From: Acidicapsa acidisoli
GTDB taxonomy: Bacteria; Acidobacteriota; Terriglobia; Terriglobales; Acidobacteriaceae
Assembly (NCBI RefSeq): GCF_025685625.1
Contig: NZ_JAGSYI010000003.1
Coordinates: 744,001-808,000, forward strand
Direction: 5' to 3'
Length of the DNA: 64,000 bases
Shown: piece after piece, positions 31,692 through 39,071 of the stretch
Layout: each line of letters begins with the position of its first letter
How positions within the stretch are numbered: the stretch's first letter is position 1
Program-made: the position numbers and the translations under genes
The notes under the pieces: generated by a model
The model's database searches: none
What the model was told of the DNA's origin: nothing
The model's input: only the letters and a program-made list of their open reading frames with translations

Positions 31692-31725
31692 AAAAGAGGC
31701 ACGGACTCGGGTCCGCGCCTCTTTT
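31692..31725. terminator. Bidirectional intrinsic terminator
   Basis: AAAAGAGGCACGGAC (31692-31706) pairs with GTCCGCGCCTCTTTT (31711-31725) with one mismatch and a 4-nt loop. A-run and T-run flank the stem, so it can end fumarase on the plus strand and the barrel protein on the minus strand. Confidence 0.85.
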
Positions 31726-31763
31726 TGCTGTCTTCGGAAATCGTCCGCTCTTGCGCGATCCGC

Positions 31764-32513
31764 TTACTGCTTACCCCAGCGAACCACGATCCCGCCAGTA
31801 AAGCCCAGGTTGTTCTGCGTCGTGGAACCGAAGTTGGTAAGCAGATACTCGGGAGCAATGCGCAGGCCAACCCCCGGGCTTACGTTGTACTCAACCGGAA
31901 CGCTTGCACTCAGGGCGAGGCCCGCCCCGTTGGGATACAGCCCGAGTTCCGCGGGCGTAAACGAGCCAGTATCGCCGGAGAAGTTGCCGAAGGCGCCCCC
32001 GACAAGAATCCTGCCAGCGACCGAATATCGGGGCTCCAATAGAAACCGGTACGTCGGCCCGGCCATCGCGGTATATTCGCTGATTGCCGGTTTGTAAACG
32101 GCGGTATCGCTGGCTGCATTGGGACCGATGTACGCAGAGCCATAGGTTCCGCGTCCATCGACCGTTACACCGAAACGCTCGCTGTAGTAACGGGTAACGC
32201 CGACGTTCCAGGAATACTCATTCACGCGCTGCAAAGCCGTTCCCGGGGTAAAGCGGAGGTATCCTGTGCCGACGTAAGCCTCATAAAGGTGACTGTAGAC
32301 GTCATGAATGGCAGCCGCGCGACGCTGTTCGCGGCGAGCCTTGAGACGAGCCTGTACCGTCAAAGGTCCCGTGGTCTGGGGCTGTGGAGCAGCGGCAGGC
32401 TCAGCGGGCTGAGAGCTGCTGCTCGCCTGTGCTTGCAATTGCGGAGCCTGCGATCCGAGGCACGCGGAAACGGTAAAAGCGAGCAAAAAAGCAGAACGAC
32501 GAAACGAAAACAT
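31764..32513 (-). CDS. Outer-membrane beta-barrel protein
   Basis: A 249-residue protein with a signal peptide (MFSFRRSAFLLAFTVSACLGSQA) and a Ser/Pro/Gln/Ala-rich linker. Strands alternate aromatic and polar residues: YVGTGYLRFTPG, YSWNVGVTRYYSERFGVTVDGRGTYGSAYIG, TAMAGPTYRFL, VAGRILVGGAFGNF, GLALSASVPVEYNVSPGVGLRIAPEYLLTNFG. The end is GFTGGIVVRWGKQ. This matches an eight-stranded OmpA/OprF-like porin-type barrel without a periplasmic domain. Function unknown. GGAGGT lies 12 nt before the ATG, somewhat far. The predicted presence of an outer membrane agrees with an acidobacterial origin. Confidence 0.83.
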   Translation of the reverse strand: MFSFRRSAFLLAFTVSACLGSQAPQLQAQASSSSQPAEPAAAPQPQTTGPLTVQARLKARREQRRAAAIHDVYSHLYEAYVGTGYLRFTPGTALQRVNEYSWNVGVTRYYSERFGVTVDGRGTYGSAYIGPNAASDTAVYKPAISEYTAMAGPTYRFLLEPRYSVAGRILVGGAFGNFSGDTGSFTPAELGLYPNGAGLALSASVPVEYNVSPGVGLRIAPEYLLTNFGSTTQNNLGFTGGIVVRWGKQ

Positions 32514-32759
32514 CAGGATCGAGATACCTCCAGGTCTTTCAAGAAGCGCACCAACGGTTACAAGACCGGGCAGCGGTCCCTTTCGTATTAAAGCATCTTG
32601 GGCCATGGCCGCGCGAAGCCACTCCCGCCATTCCTGGCTCCAGACCAGCGGCCAGCCAGCAAATCTCCGAAGTAACAGCAGTCTGACGGCTGAAAACGCC
32701 GTTTGGTATCCCCACCAGCCACATCAACGCGATTTTTGCCCGCGTCGTTACCCGTCCCT

Positions 32760-33533
32760 CTACTTGATCCGTCCCAGGTCGGCCTTCAGCTCGTCAAGAT
32801 CGAATCCCGATGGCGCTCCCTTTTGCTCCAGCCAGTCATGACTCAGCAGCGCGTGGGCCTCATCGACATATTCCTTCCAGAAGGCGACCGTCATCTGCTT
32901 GAGCGCTCCCCACGTGATGCAGGTGAAACTGTGAGCGTCATATTTTGGGACAAACACGGCATGTCCGCCCCAACTGCCCGGCTTGGCGTCATCGCCCCCA
33001 TTTGGAACGACATCCCAGACAGCCTGCGTCTTCGCCGTCATCGGCAGCGCTAGTCCGATATAGACCCCGCCAAACAGTGTGATCGCCTGCCGAATCTCTT
33101 CCAGGTTGGCGTAAGCCGCGTCGGCATAAGCGATCAACTTGTGCTGCTCGAAGGAGGCTTTCTGCCAGTTGTTCAAGACATCCAGTTCGACCCCGCCGGC
33201 ATCCGTATTGGGATCGCTCGGCTTATAGCCATCCCACTTCTCGAAATAGCTCAGAACAACAGAGTCCGGCAAGGTCACTTCGTCCTTTTCGCCCTTGGTA
33301 TTGGCCGACCACACCTGAACCGCATGAGCCGCCGCGGCAATCGTGCAGTCTCCATGCACATCGTTGAGCATCATGCCCCAGCTCGCGATTCCCTTTGTCC
33401 AATCCTTGGCCTCGGGAGGAGCAGCCAATCCGTCCTTGAGGTACTTACCCAGTCTGAGTGTCCGGCTGTCCTTCTTGACGTGCCTCCGGCCCAGCTTCAT
33501 CTTCGAGTGATCCACAATCGAGTGACCCGCCAT
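32760..33533 (-). CDS. Papain-fold cysteine peptidase-like protein
   Basis: A 257-residue protein without a signal peptide. GDCTIAAAAHAVQVW places a cysteine (Cys63) at the start of a long helix, as in papain. GSWGGHAVFVPKYD holds the expected His191, and FTCITWGALKQM resembles the Asn/Trp-Gly region after it. The order Cys, His, Trp-Gly and their spacing suit the C1-like fold, and similar proteins exist as uncharacterised families. The Asn of the catalytic triad is not obvious, so activity is uncertain. The basic N terminus (KLGRRHVKKDSRTLRLGKYL) is unusual. Divergent from the cytochrome c gene. Confidence 0.72.
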   Translation of the reverse strand: MAGHSIVDHSKMKLGRRHVKKDSRTLRLGKYLKDGLAAPPEAKDWTKGIASWGMMLNDVHGDCTIAAAAHAVQVWSANTKGEKDEVTLPDSVVLSYFEKWDGYKPSDPNTDAGGVELDVLNNWQKASFEQHKLIAYADAAYANLEEIRQAITLFGGVYIGLALPMTAKTQAVWDVVPNGGDDAKPGSWGGHAVFVPKYDAHSFTCITWGALKQMTVAFWKEYVDEAHALLSHDWLEQKGAPSGFDLDELKADLGRIK

Positions 33534-33701
33534 CCAAAATCTCCTGTCTCAATCTCCTGTCCGCTGCCAACCGTGCCAAATCCGAACGCCTTTGTCCAGA
33601 AAATTGTGAGCCGGAACGAAAGAGGCGAAATGAAGCAACTCACTTAACTCTTTTCTGGCTGCACCCTGCGTATGATGGTGAAACTGGAGGTTCTAGCTGA
33701 A

Positions 33702-34283
33702 ATGATTCGTTTGTTGGTTGGCATCGTGATCGGGATTTTGCTTATACCCGTGGGAGTCTGGGCCTGGCTCAGTTACGGTCATCCTCCGGTCGCGGTTACG
33801 GATGCCGCAATGCCGTTTGAACGCGCAATTACGCATACCCCATTGCATACCCGCATCGATCTCGAATTGCCAAAGACCGTTCCCGTCGAAGCCAATGAGG
33901 CTACCTTCATCGCCGGCGCGCACATCTACCGTCAGCAATGCTCGTTTTGCCACGGCGTCTATGGCAACCCCTCAACGGTCGGCAAACACATGTTTCCAGA
34001 TGCGCCGCCACTCTGGGAAAAGCACCACAACGGCGAAGTCGTCGGCGTCAGCGATGACCCTCCGGGCGAGACCTATTGGAAGGTCGCAAACGGTATCCGC
34101 CTGACCGGAATGCCCTCCTACAACAAGGTTCTTTCCGAAACCGAAATGTGGCAGGTAAGCCTCCTGCTGGCCAACGCCGACAAGCCACTCCCTCCCGCAG
34201 CCATCGCCCTGCTCAAAGAGCCTCTGAATCTCGACCCGGCTCTGCCGTCTATGCCGGCCCTCCCGGTCAAGCCTGCAAAATGA
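33702..34283 (+). CDS. Membrane-anchored cytochrome c (class I)
   Basis: About 193 residues. An N-terminal anchor (MIRLLVGIVIGILLIPVGVWAWL) is followed by a mono-heme domain with CSFCH at 80-84 and a likely Met ligand, Met137 in RLTGMPSYN. The end is Pro-rich. It should carry electrons in the periplasm. An in-frame ATG pair lies upstream at 33672; 33702 is preferred because GGAGG lies before it and it starts the anchor, but spacing is long. It is followed by a DUF3574 protein and cytochrome c maturation genes ccmC and ccmD, suggesting a dedicated heme protein locus. Confidence 0.85.
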   Translation: MIRLLVGIVIGILLIPVGVWAWLSYGHPPVAVTDAAMPFERAITHTPLHTRIDLELPKTVPVEANEATFIAGAHIYRQQCSFCHGVYGNPSTVGKHMFPDAPPLWEKHHNGEVVGVSDDPPGETYWKVANGIRLTGMPSYNKVLSETEMWQVSLLLANADKPLPPAAIALLKEPLNLDPALPSMPALPVKPAK

Positions 34284-34334
34284 GAAATTCCGGTCCCCAT
34301 GCGGAACTGAGCCAACGAAAGGAAGCGCCATCGA

Positions 34335-34805
34335 ATGCGAATCTGGCCATGGAAGAACGTGCTGGCAATTTCGGCAGCGTTGCTGCTCGGCTTCGGCATC
34401 GCCCACTATGCATTCTCCTCGCAGACTGCGCCAAGTCCCACGCTCCACGGCGACGCAGCGCACCCGGCTAAAACACAAGGCTGGGTCGACACCCAGCTTT
34501 ACTTCGGCCTCGGCCCCGCGAACGCTCCGGAAAAGGGCGTAAGCGAGGCCGCATGGCGCGATTTTCTGGACAAGGAAGTCACTCCGCGCTTCCCCGATGG
34601 CCTCAGCGTCATGGATGTCTACGGCCAATGGCAGGGCAAGAACGAGACAGCTCCCGAGCGCATTCGCTCCAAGATGCTGGTCATTGACTACCCGAAAACA
34701 TCCGAAAATACGGCAAAGATCGAAGCCATCCGCGCAGCCTGGAAGCAGAAGACTGGCGACCAGTCTGTCCTCAAAGTCTCCCAACCCGCCGATGTGTCGT
34801 TCTAA
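34335..34805 (+). CDS. DUF3574 exported or anchored protein
   Basis: A 156-residue protein. The N-terminal hydrophobic stretch (KNVLAISAALLLGFGIAHYAF) is a signal peptide or anchor. The body matches DUF3574: TQLYFGLGPANAP, EAAWRDFLDKEVTPRFPDGLSVMDVYGQWQG, and SKMLVIDYPKTSENTAKIEAIRAAWKQKTGDQSVL. The function of the domain is unknown. It contains no cysteine and no heme motif, so it is not a second cytochrome. A ribosome site (AAAGGA) lies about 10 nt before ATG. It sits in the cytochrome c / CcmC cluster and may be a periplasmic partner. Confidence 0.82.
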   Translation: MRIWPWKNVLAISAALLLGFGIAHYAFSSQTAPSPTLHGDAAHPAKTQGWVDTQLYFGLGPANAPEKGVSEAAWRDFLDKEVTPRFPDGLSVMDVYGQWQGKNETAPERIRSKMLVIDYPKTSENTAKIEAIRAAWKQKTGDQSVLKVSQPADVSF

Positions 34806-34824
34806 ACAAAGAGGACCAACCCAT

Positions 34825-34971
34825 TGAATCTGCTCGACAAACTCCGCAAGGGATTTCGGTTCTTCCTGATGAGCATGGGCGTCTCCACCTATGAGAAAAA
34901 ATCTCAGCCAAAAGAGAAGGCATCGGATACCCCGGCCATCCCACCAGCAAAGCCAGAATAGGACGTCATGA
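34825..34971 (+). CDS. Possible small ORF, function unknown
   Basis: A 48-residue frame from TTG behind AGAGG. It begins NLLDKLRKGFRFFLMSMGVSTYEKK and ends with a basic Pro/Gln/Ser tail. The first half could form a short amphipathic helix near a membrane. It fits the gap between DUF3574 and ccmC with normal spacing but has no recognisable domain. The start codon is non-standard and the C-terminal half looks unspecific, so this may not be a gene. Confidence 0.3.
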
Positions 34972-35008
34972 ATTCGGCGAACGAAGCGAATTGGAGAGAC
35001 AGCATAAA

Positions 35009-35761
35009 GTGATTAGTACCGGCGTGAGACCTTCAATAGGATATCTTCGGTGGTATTGGCTGATCGCAACCTTGGCATTGATTGGATACGGGCTTGATTT
35101 GGCCCTGAGAGTATCGCCCCCGGATGCCGCCCAGGGAAACATGATTCGCGCCTTTTACTATCACTTTCCAAATTGGATTGGCACGTCAATTTTCTTTCCG
35201 CTGAATCTGGCAGCCTCGATTGTCTACCTCTCCTTTCGATTCAAGAAACCAGTCCTGGCTATGAAAGCAGATGCTTTGGCCTTCGCCTGTGCTGAGATGG
35301 GCGTTTTGTACTGCACACTTGGACTCGTCACAGGGTCGCTTTGGGGGCGAGTCACCTGGGGAATCTGGTGGACCTGGGACGCCCGACTAACCACGACGCT
35401 GATGCTATGGCTGATCTACGTCAGCTATCTTATGGTTCGTGGTTTCTCGTCGGCTTCAACACGGGGAGTGATTTGTGCGGCTCTTGCAGTCTTCGGATTT
35501 TGCGACATGCCCATTGTTTATATGTCCACTCGCTGGTGGCGCACCCAACATCCCGCTCCGGTATTCGGAGGAGGAGCTGATTCCGGGATCGCACCCAACA
35601 TGCAAGCGGCAGTCTGGTGGAACGTTGTGGCTTGGTTAGCATGGGGCGCGTTGATCGTGAGCTTTCGGTACTCGGTGGAATTCCGCCGTCAGGAACTGGA
35701 ATCTGCTAAAGCACTTGATGCTATTCAAGAAAATGATCGCGCAGGAGCGGTTCATGGCTAA
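35009..35761 (+). CDS. ccmC: Heme exporter/handling protein CcmC
   Basis: A 250-residue membrane protein with about six helices, of the CcmC/HelC branch of heme-handling proteins. The tryptophan-rich motif WGIWWTWDAR is at 117-126. The two axial-ligand histidines are His52 in RAFYYHFPNW and His181 in STRWWRTQHPAP. CcmC presents heme at the outer face of the inner membrane for loading onto the chaperone CcmE. GTG at 35009 has GGAGAG about 10 nt upstream and is preferred to a TTG at 34991. The ccmD-like gene overlaps its end. No ccmA, ccmB, ccmE or ccmF gene is in the window. Confidence 0.88.
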   Translation: MISTGVRPSIGYLRWYWLIATLALIGYGLDLALRVSPPDAAQGNMIRAFYYHFPNWIGTSIFFPLNLAASIVYLSFRFKKPVLAMKADALAFACAEMGVLYCTLGLVTGSLWGRVTWGIWWTWDARLTTTLMLWLIYVSYLMVRGFSSASTRGVICAALAVFGFCDMPIVYMSTRWWRTQHPAPVFGGGADSGIAPNMQAAVWWNVVAWLAWGALIVSFRYSVEFRRQELESAKALDAIQENDRAGAVHG

Positions 35762-35921
35762 ACTTCTTCTCTCCAGCGGGTCCATCTTCCCATTCGATCC
35801 CGCGATTGACAGCCAGATGGGGCACAGGCATCTGATCATGATTTATTGCGCGGTGTGGGGAACACAGCTCGCTTATGTCGGCTACATCGCATACAAGAGA
35901 TGGTCGTTGCGGAAAGATTGA
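35754..35921 (+). CDS. ccmD: CcmD-like small membrane protein
   Basis: A 55-residue protein with one hydrophobic segment (HLIMIYCAVWGTQLAYVGYIAYKRW) and a basic end RWSLRKD. The AVWG..AYVGYIAYK run resembles the membrane helix of CcmD proteins, which help release heme-bound CcmE from the CcmABC complex. The ATG at 35754 overlaps the ccmC stop by 8 bp, and GGAGCGG lies just before it. CcmD sequences are short and poorly conserved, so identity rests on size, topology and position right after ccmC. The N-terminal 20 residues, containing SSGSIFPFDP, are longer than usual. Confidence 0.65.
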   Translation: MAKLLLSSGSIFPFDPAIDSQMGHRHLIMIYCAVWGTQLAYVGYIAYKRWSLRKD

Positions 35922-35987
35922 GATCCTCAGATCCAGCGTTCCGTCGCTACCGTGGTTGAAAACCGCGCATGTGACTACAATAGAATC

Positions 35988-37049
35988 ATGTCGATTACCC
36001 GCCAGCAGGCGCTCGATTACTTCAACTCGGATGACCTGATCGGCCTCGGCATGGAGGCTGATGCCGTCCGCCGCCGCCTTCATCCCGAGCGCGTCGTCAC
36101 CTACATCATCGACCGCAACATCAACTACACCAACTTCTGCACCGAGTACTGCACCTTCTGCGCCTTTTACCGACCGCTGCCAAAGCCCGGCGTAAAGAAC
36201 CCTCGCGCCGAAGAAGGCTACATCCTCGACTTCGAAAAGATCTACGAAAAGATCGCCGAGACGCAGGAGATGGGCGGCACAGGCGTCCTGATGCAGGGCG
36301 GCCTCCATCCCGATCTGAAGATCGACTGGTTCGAACGCCTCTTTACCGGCATCAAGCAGCGCTTCCCGCAGATCTGGCTCCATTGCCTATCCGCCAGCGA
36401 AATCCTGGCCATCGCCGAATACTCCAACCTCACGCTCCGCGACACCATCGCCCGCCTCCGCGACGCTGGCCTCGACTCCATCCCAGGCGGCGGCGCTGAG
36501 ATTCTCGACGACGAAGTGCGCCATCGCATCGCCCGCCTCAAATGCAAGACGCAGGACTGGGTCGACGTGCATCGCACCGCACACCAGCTCGGCATGAGGA
36601 CCACGGCCACCATGATGTTCGGCGTAGGCGAGACCTTCGACCAGCGCATCAACCACTTCGAAGTCGTCCGCGGTTTGCAGGAAGAGACCGGCGGATTCAC
36701 GGCCTTCATCCCCTGGAGCTTCCAGCCGAACCACACCGCCCTCGGCGGCCGGGGCTGGGACGAGGCCACCTCAGTCGAATACCTGAAAGTCCTCGCTATC
36801 TCGCGCCTCTATCTCGATAACATCGAAAACGTCCAGGCAAGCTGGGTAACTCAGGGCTTAAAGGTCCTTGAGTTAGGCCTCCACTTCGGCGGCAACGATG
36901 TGGGTTCCGTTATGCTCGAAGAGAACGTAGTCAAAGCCGCGGGCACCAGCAATTGCACGACGGAAGAGGAGCTACGCCGCATCATCCGAGATGCCGGCTT
37001 CAAACCAGTCCAGCGCGATACCCTCTATCGCACCATGTTCCTGAACTAA
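35988..37049 (+). CDS. mqnC: Cyclic dehypoxanthinyl futalosine synthase
   Basis: A 353-residue radical SAM enzyme. It cyclises dehypoxanthinyl futalosine in the alternative (futalosine) menaquinone pathway. The [4Fe-4S]/SAM motif CTEYCTFC uses Cys51, Cys55 and Cys58. GGTGVLMQGG, CLSASEI, IPGGGAEIL and the long FIPWSFQPNHT stretch are typical of MqnC. The related aminofutalosine synthase MqnE differs in these segments. ATG at 35988 gives MSITRQQAL; an upstream in-frame GTG is less likely. It follows the CcmC/CcmD genes by 66 nt on the same strand. Other mqn genes are not in the window. Confidence 0.95.
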   Translation: MSITRQQALDYFNSDDLIGLGMEADAVRRRLHPERVVTYIIDRNINYTNFCTEYCTFCAFYRPLPKPGVKNPRAEEGYILDFEKIYEKIAETQEMGGTGVLMQGGLHPDLKIDWFERLFTGIKQRFPQIWLHCLSASEILAIAEYSNLTLRDTIARLRDAGLDSIPGGGAEILDDEVRHRIARLKCKTQDWVDVHRTAHQLGMRTTATMMFGVGETFDQRINHFEVVRGLQEETGGFTAFIPWSFQPNHTALGGRGWDEATSVEYLKVLAISRLYLDNIENVQASWVTQGLKVLELGLHFGGNDVGSVMLEENVVKAAGTSNCTTEEELRRIIRDAGFKPVQRDTLYRTMFLN

Positions 37050-37073
37050 ATTGAAAAATCATTGAAGTCCGAC

Positions 37074-37976
37074 TCAATGAGCGGACTTCAGTGTTTTCAC
37101 TTCCCTGCATTCCCCATCCCCGCCAGCCTTGCTGATGAAATCAGGATCAAGCAGATCATCCGCACGCCCCGGATACGGCGCAACCGAGATGCAGCTGCAG
37201 CCAGCCTCCTTCAGGCTGACGTTCTTCAGCACATACTCCGGCGAAATGGACTTCGCCAGCAGTTGCGCCGTGCTCATCGGCTGCGTGTCCAGGAAATATG
37301 AGTCTTTGACAGAGAAGCCCAGTCCACTGAAGGCCGGAAAGACCCCGTATTGGGTATGCAGCCAGTCCGCAAGCGGCTTATGCTCCGGATCGAAAGCCTG
37401 CGCGGCATAATCGAAGGTTGCGGCTAAGGTACGCGGCACCGTCGACCCCGCAGGATCGCTGAAACCGTGAGCAAAGCAGAAAGCCTGTGTCCCGGAATCT
37501 TGCGTAGCCGTTGCCGCCGAGCACTCCGCAGGATCGCTGTGCACATCGCGCTCGATCGCGTGAAAGAGATTCGGCCAGGTCGCCAGAACCGCGTCCACAC
37601 TCTCAGGGTGCGCCGGACGGCAGCGCAACGCCACCAACGTCTTCGTGTCGTCATTCACCAACCCGGAGTAGAGCGGAAACTCCTTCAGCGGCAGCGGCGG
37701 CAGATAAAACGCAGTCGCCGTAGCAAAGGCCCGCAGCGCGCCAGGGCGGGCCAGCGTCGTCACGCTCACCCCGGCAGGCACAAACGTCACCCGCAGGAAG
37801 TCATTGGGCGTCTCTTCGCGCAGATCGTCCGTGATCCGGGCTGCGTCTTCCCCGGCTTTCTTTGTCTCATGACTGGCCTGCCCATGCGAAACGGGGGCAA
37901 ACAACAACGTCGCAGCAATCACTATGGAAAACGGGAAGGTGACAAGGGACCTCTTCGGAAATATGTGGGGGTACAT
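37074..37976 (-). CDS. Secreted hypothetical protein
   Basis: A 300-residue protein with a signal peptide (KRSLVTFPFSIVIAATLLFAPVSHG). The mature part starts with charged residues, then VTFVPAGVSVTTLARPGALRAFATA. It has a cysteine-containing middle (ALRCRP, AECSAA, FCFAHG) and an end with EAGCSCISVAPYPGR and GDGECREV. Six cysteines suggest disulfides in the periplasm. I recognise no family. AAGGAG precedes the ATG. The 3' end converges with mqnC, leaving 24 nt between stops. The gene upstream on the same strand is the esterase, 75 nt away, possibly one transcript. Confidence 0.68.
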   Translation of the reverse strand: MYPHIFPKRSLVTFPFSIVIAATLLFAPVSHGQASHETKKAGEDAARITDDLREETPNDFLRVTFVPAGVSVTTLARPGALRAFATATAFYLPPLPLKEFPLYSGLVNDDTKTLVALRCRPAHPESVDAVLATWPNLFHAIERDVHSDPAECSAATATQDSGTQAFCFAHGFSDPAGSTVPRTLAATFDYAAQAFDPEHKPLADWLHTQYGVFPAFSGLGFSVKDSYFLDTQPMSTAQLLAKSISPEYVLKNVSLKEAGCSCISVAPYPGRADDLLDPDFISKAGGDGECREVKTLKSAH

Positions 37977-38050
37977 ATCGCTCCTTGGAATTCAGAAACG
38001 ATAAAAACATGGGTCCGAAATGGTGTCAACGTTACGCCAGTCAGTAGTTC

Positions 38051-39013
38051 CTAGTGGACGACAGCTTCCGGAGTCAGCAATCCCCTGTCGCGCAGCCAGT
38101 TTTCCAGCAGATTCGGCCATTGATCCAGCGTTGCGTTGCCGGAGCCCAGCCCGCTTCCATGCGACCCGTGCGCGAAGATATGAATCTCGCCCGAAACTCC
38201 CGCTTTCAGCAGTGCCTCATAGAAACTCAGCGCCTGTTCCACCGGAACCGTCGCGTCATCCGTCGTATGGTAGATAAACGTCGGCGGCGTGTCCTTCGTC
38301 ACGAACAAATCGGGTGAGTAAGCCTTCTGCAATTCCTCGCAACGATCCATCACATCCATCAGCTTGCAATAGCTGAGATGAGACACGTCCGGAGAGACAG
38401 CGCCGATCCACGGATATCCGAGAACAACATAATCCGGACGGCTGGAGACGCGGTCGATCGGGTCTTCCGCATCCGGATTGCCGGGAACAAACTGCGTCGC
38501 CGTCAGTCCGGCCAGACTGCCTCCCGCCGAAAACCCGATGATCGCAATTCGATTCGGAGAAAAATGGTAATCCCGCGCCCTGGCCCGCACCAGTTGCACA
38601 GCCCTCCTCGCGTCCACCAGCGGTACAGGCAGCAGATACTTCTTACCCAGCCGGTATCGCAGCACAAAAGCCGTAAATCCCCGCGCAGTAAACCAGTCCG
38701 CCACTTCCCTGCCTTCCAGGATCGAAGCCAGGTGCAAGTAGGCTCCGCCCGGCATCACAATCACCGCGCTGCCGTTTTCGTGCCCCGGTTGCGGACGCAG
38801 AATCGAGAGCGTCGGAATGTCGTCGCAACCAGCGCCTTTCGCTTGCGGCGCGTCGCCGGGCCATAAGCGGATCGTCGAGATGCCGAGAAATTCGTTACTG
38901 GAAGAAGTCTCCGCGCAGGATGCGGACGAAGTGGGCTTTATCTCAGTCTGGGCCGCCGTAACCAACGCGGCCGAAGCCAACAAAGCCATGGAAATATAGG
39001 AAAGAAGCCGCAC
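38051..39013 (-). CDS. Secreted alpha/beta-hydrolase (esterase)
   Basis: About 320 residues with a signal peptide (VRLLSYISMALLASAALVTA). An alpha/beta-hydrolase of the BD-FAE/esterase-lipase kind: AVIVMPGGAYLHLA is the oxyanion strand and loop. GFSAGGSLAG carries the nucleophile Ser. TTDDATVPVEQA has the acid and AHGSHGSGLG the His. GDAPQAKG near the mature start is usual for acetylxylan-type or carbohydrate esterases of this group. The start is GTG at 39013, set by GGAGG six nt upstream; the frame continues upstream into bshC without a start signal. It lies 58 nt after bshC. Confidence 0.85.
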   Translation of the reverse strand: MRLLSYISMALLASAALVTAAQTEIKPTSSASCAETSSSNEFLGISTIRLWPGDAPQAKGAGCDDIPTLSILRPQPGHENGSAVIVMPGGAYLHLASILEGREVADWFTARGFTAFVLRYRLGKKYLLPVPLVDARRAVQLVRARARDYHFSPNRIAIIGFSAGGSLAGLTATQFVPGNPDAEDPIDRVSSRPDYVVLGYPWIGAVSPDVSHLSYCKLMDVMDRCEELQKAYSPDLFVTKDTPPTFIYHTTDDATVPVEQALSFYEALLKAGVSGEIHIFAHGSHGSGLGSGNATLDQWPNLLENWLRDRGLLTPEAVVH

Positions 39014-39071
39014 GAAATGCCTCCGCTCAGAAATTGAGTCCACTTGAGTCTCGATCTGCAAACGGGGCGAA

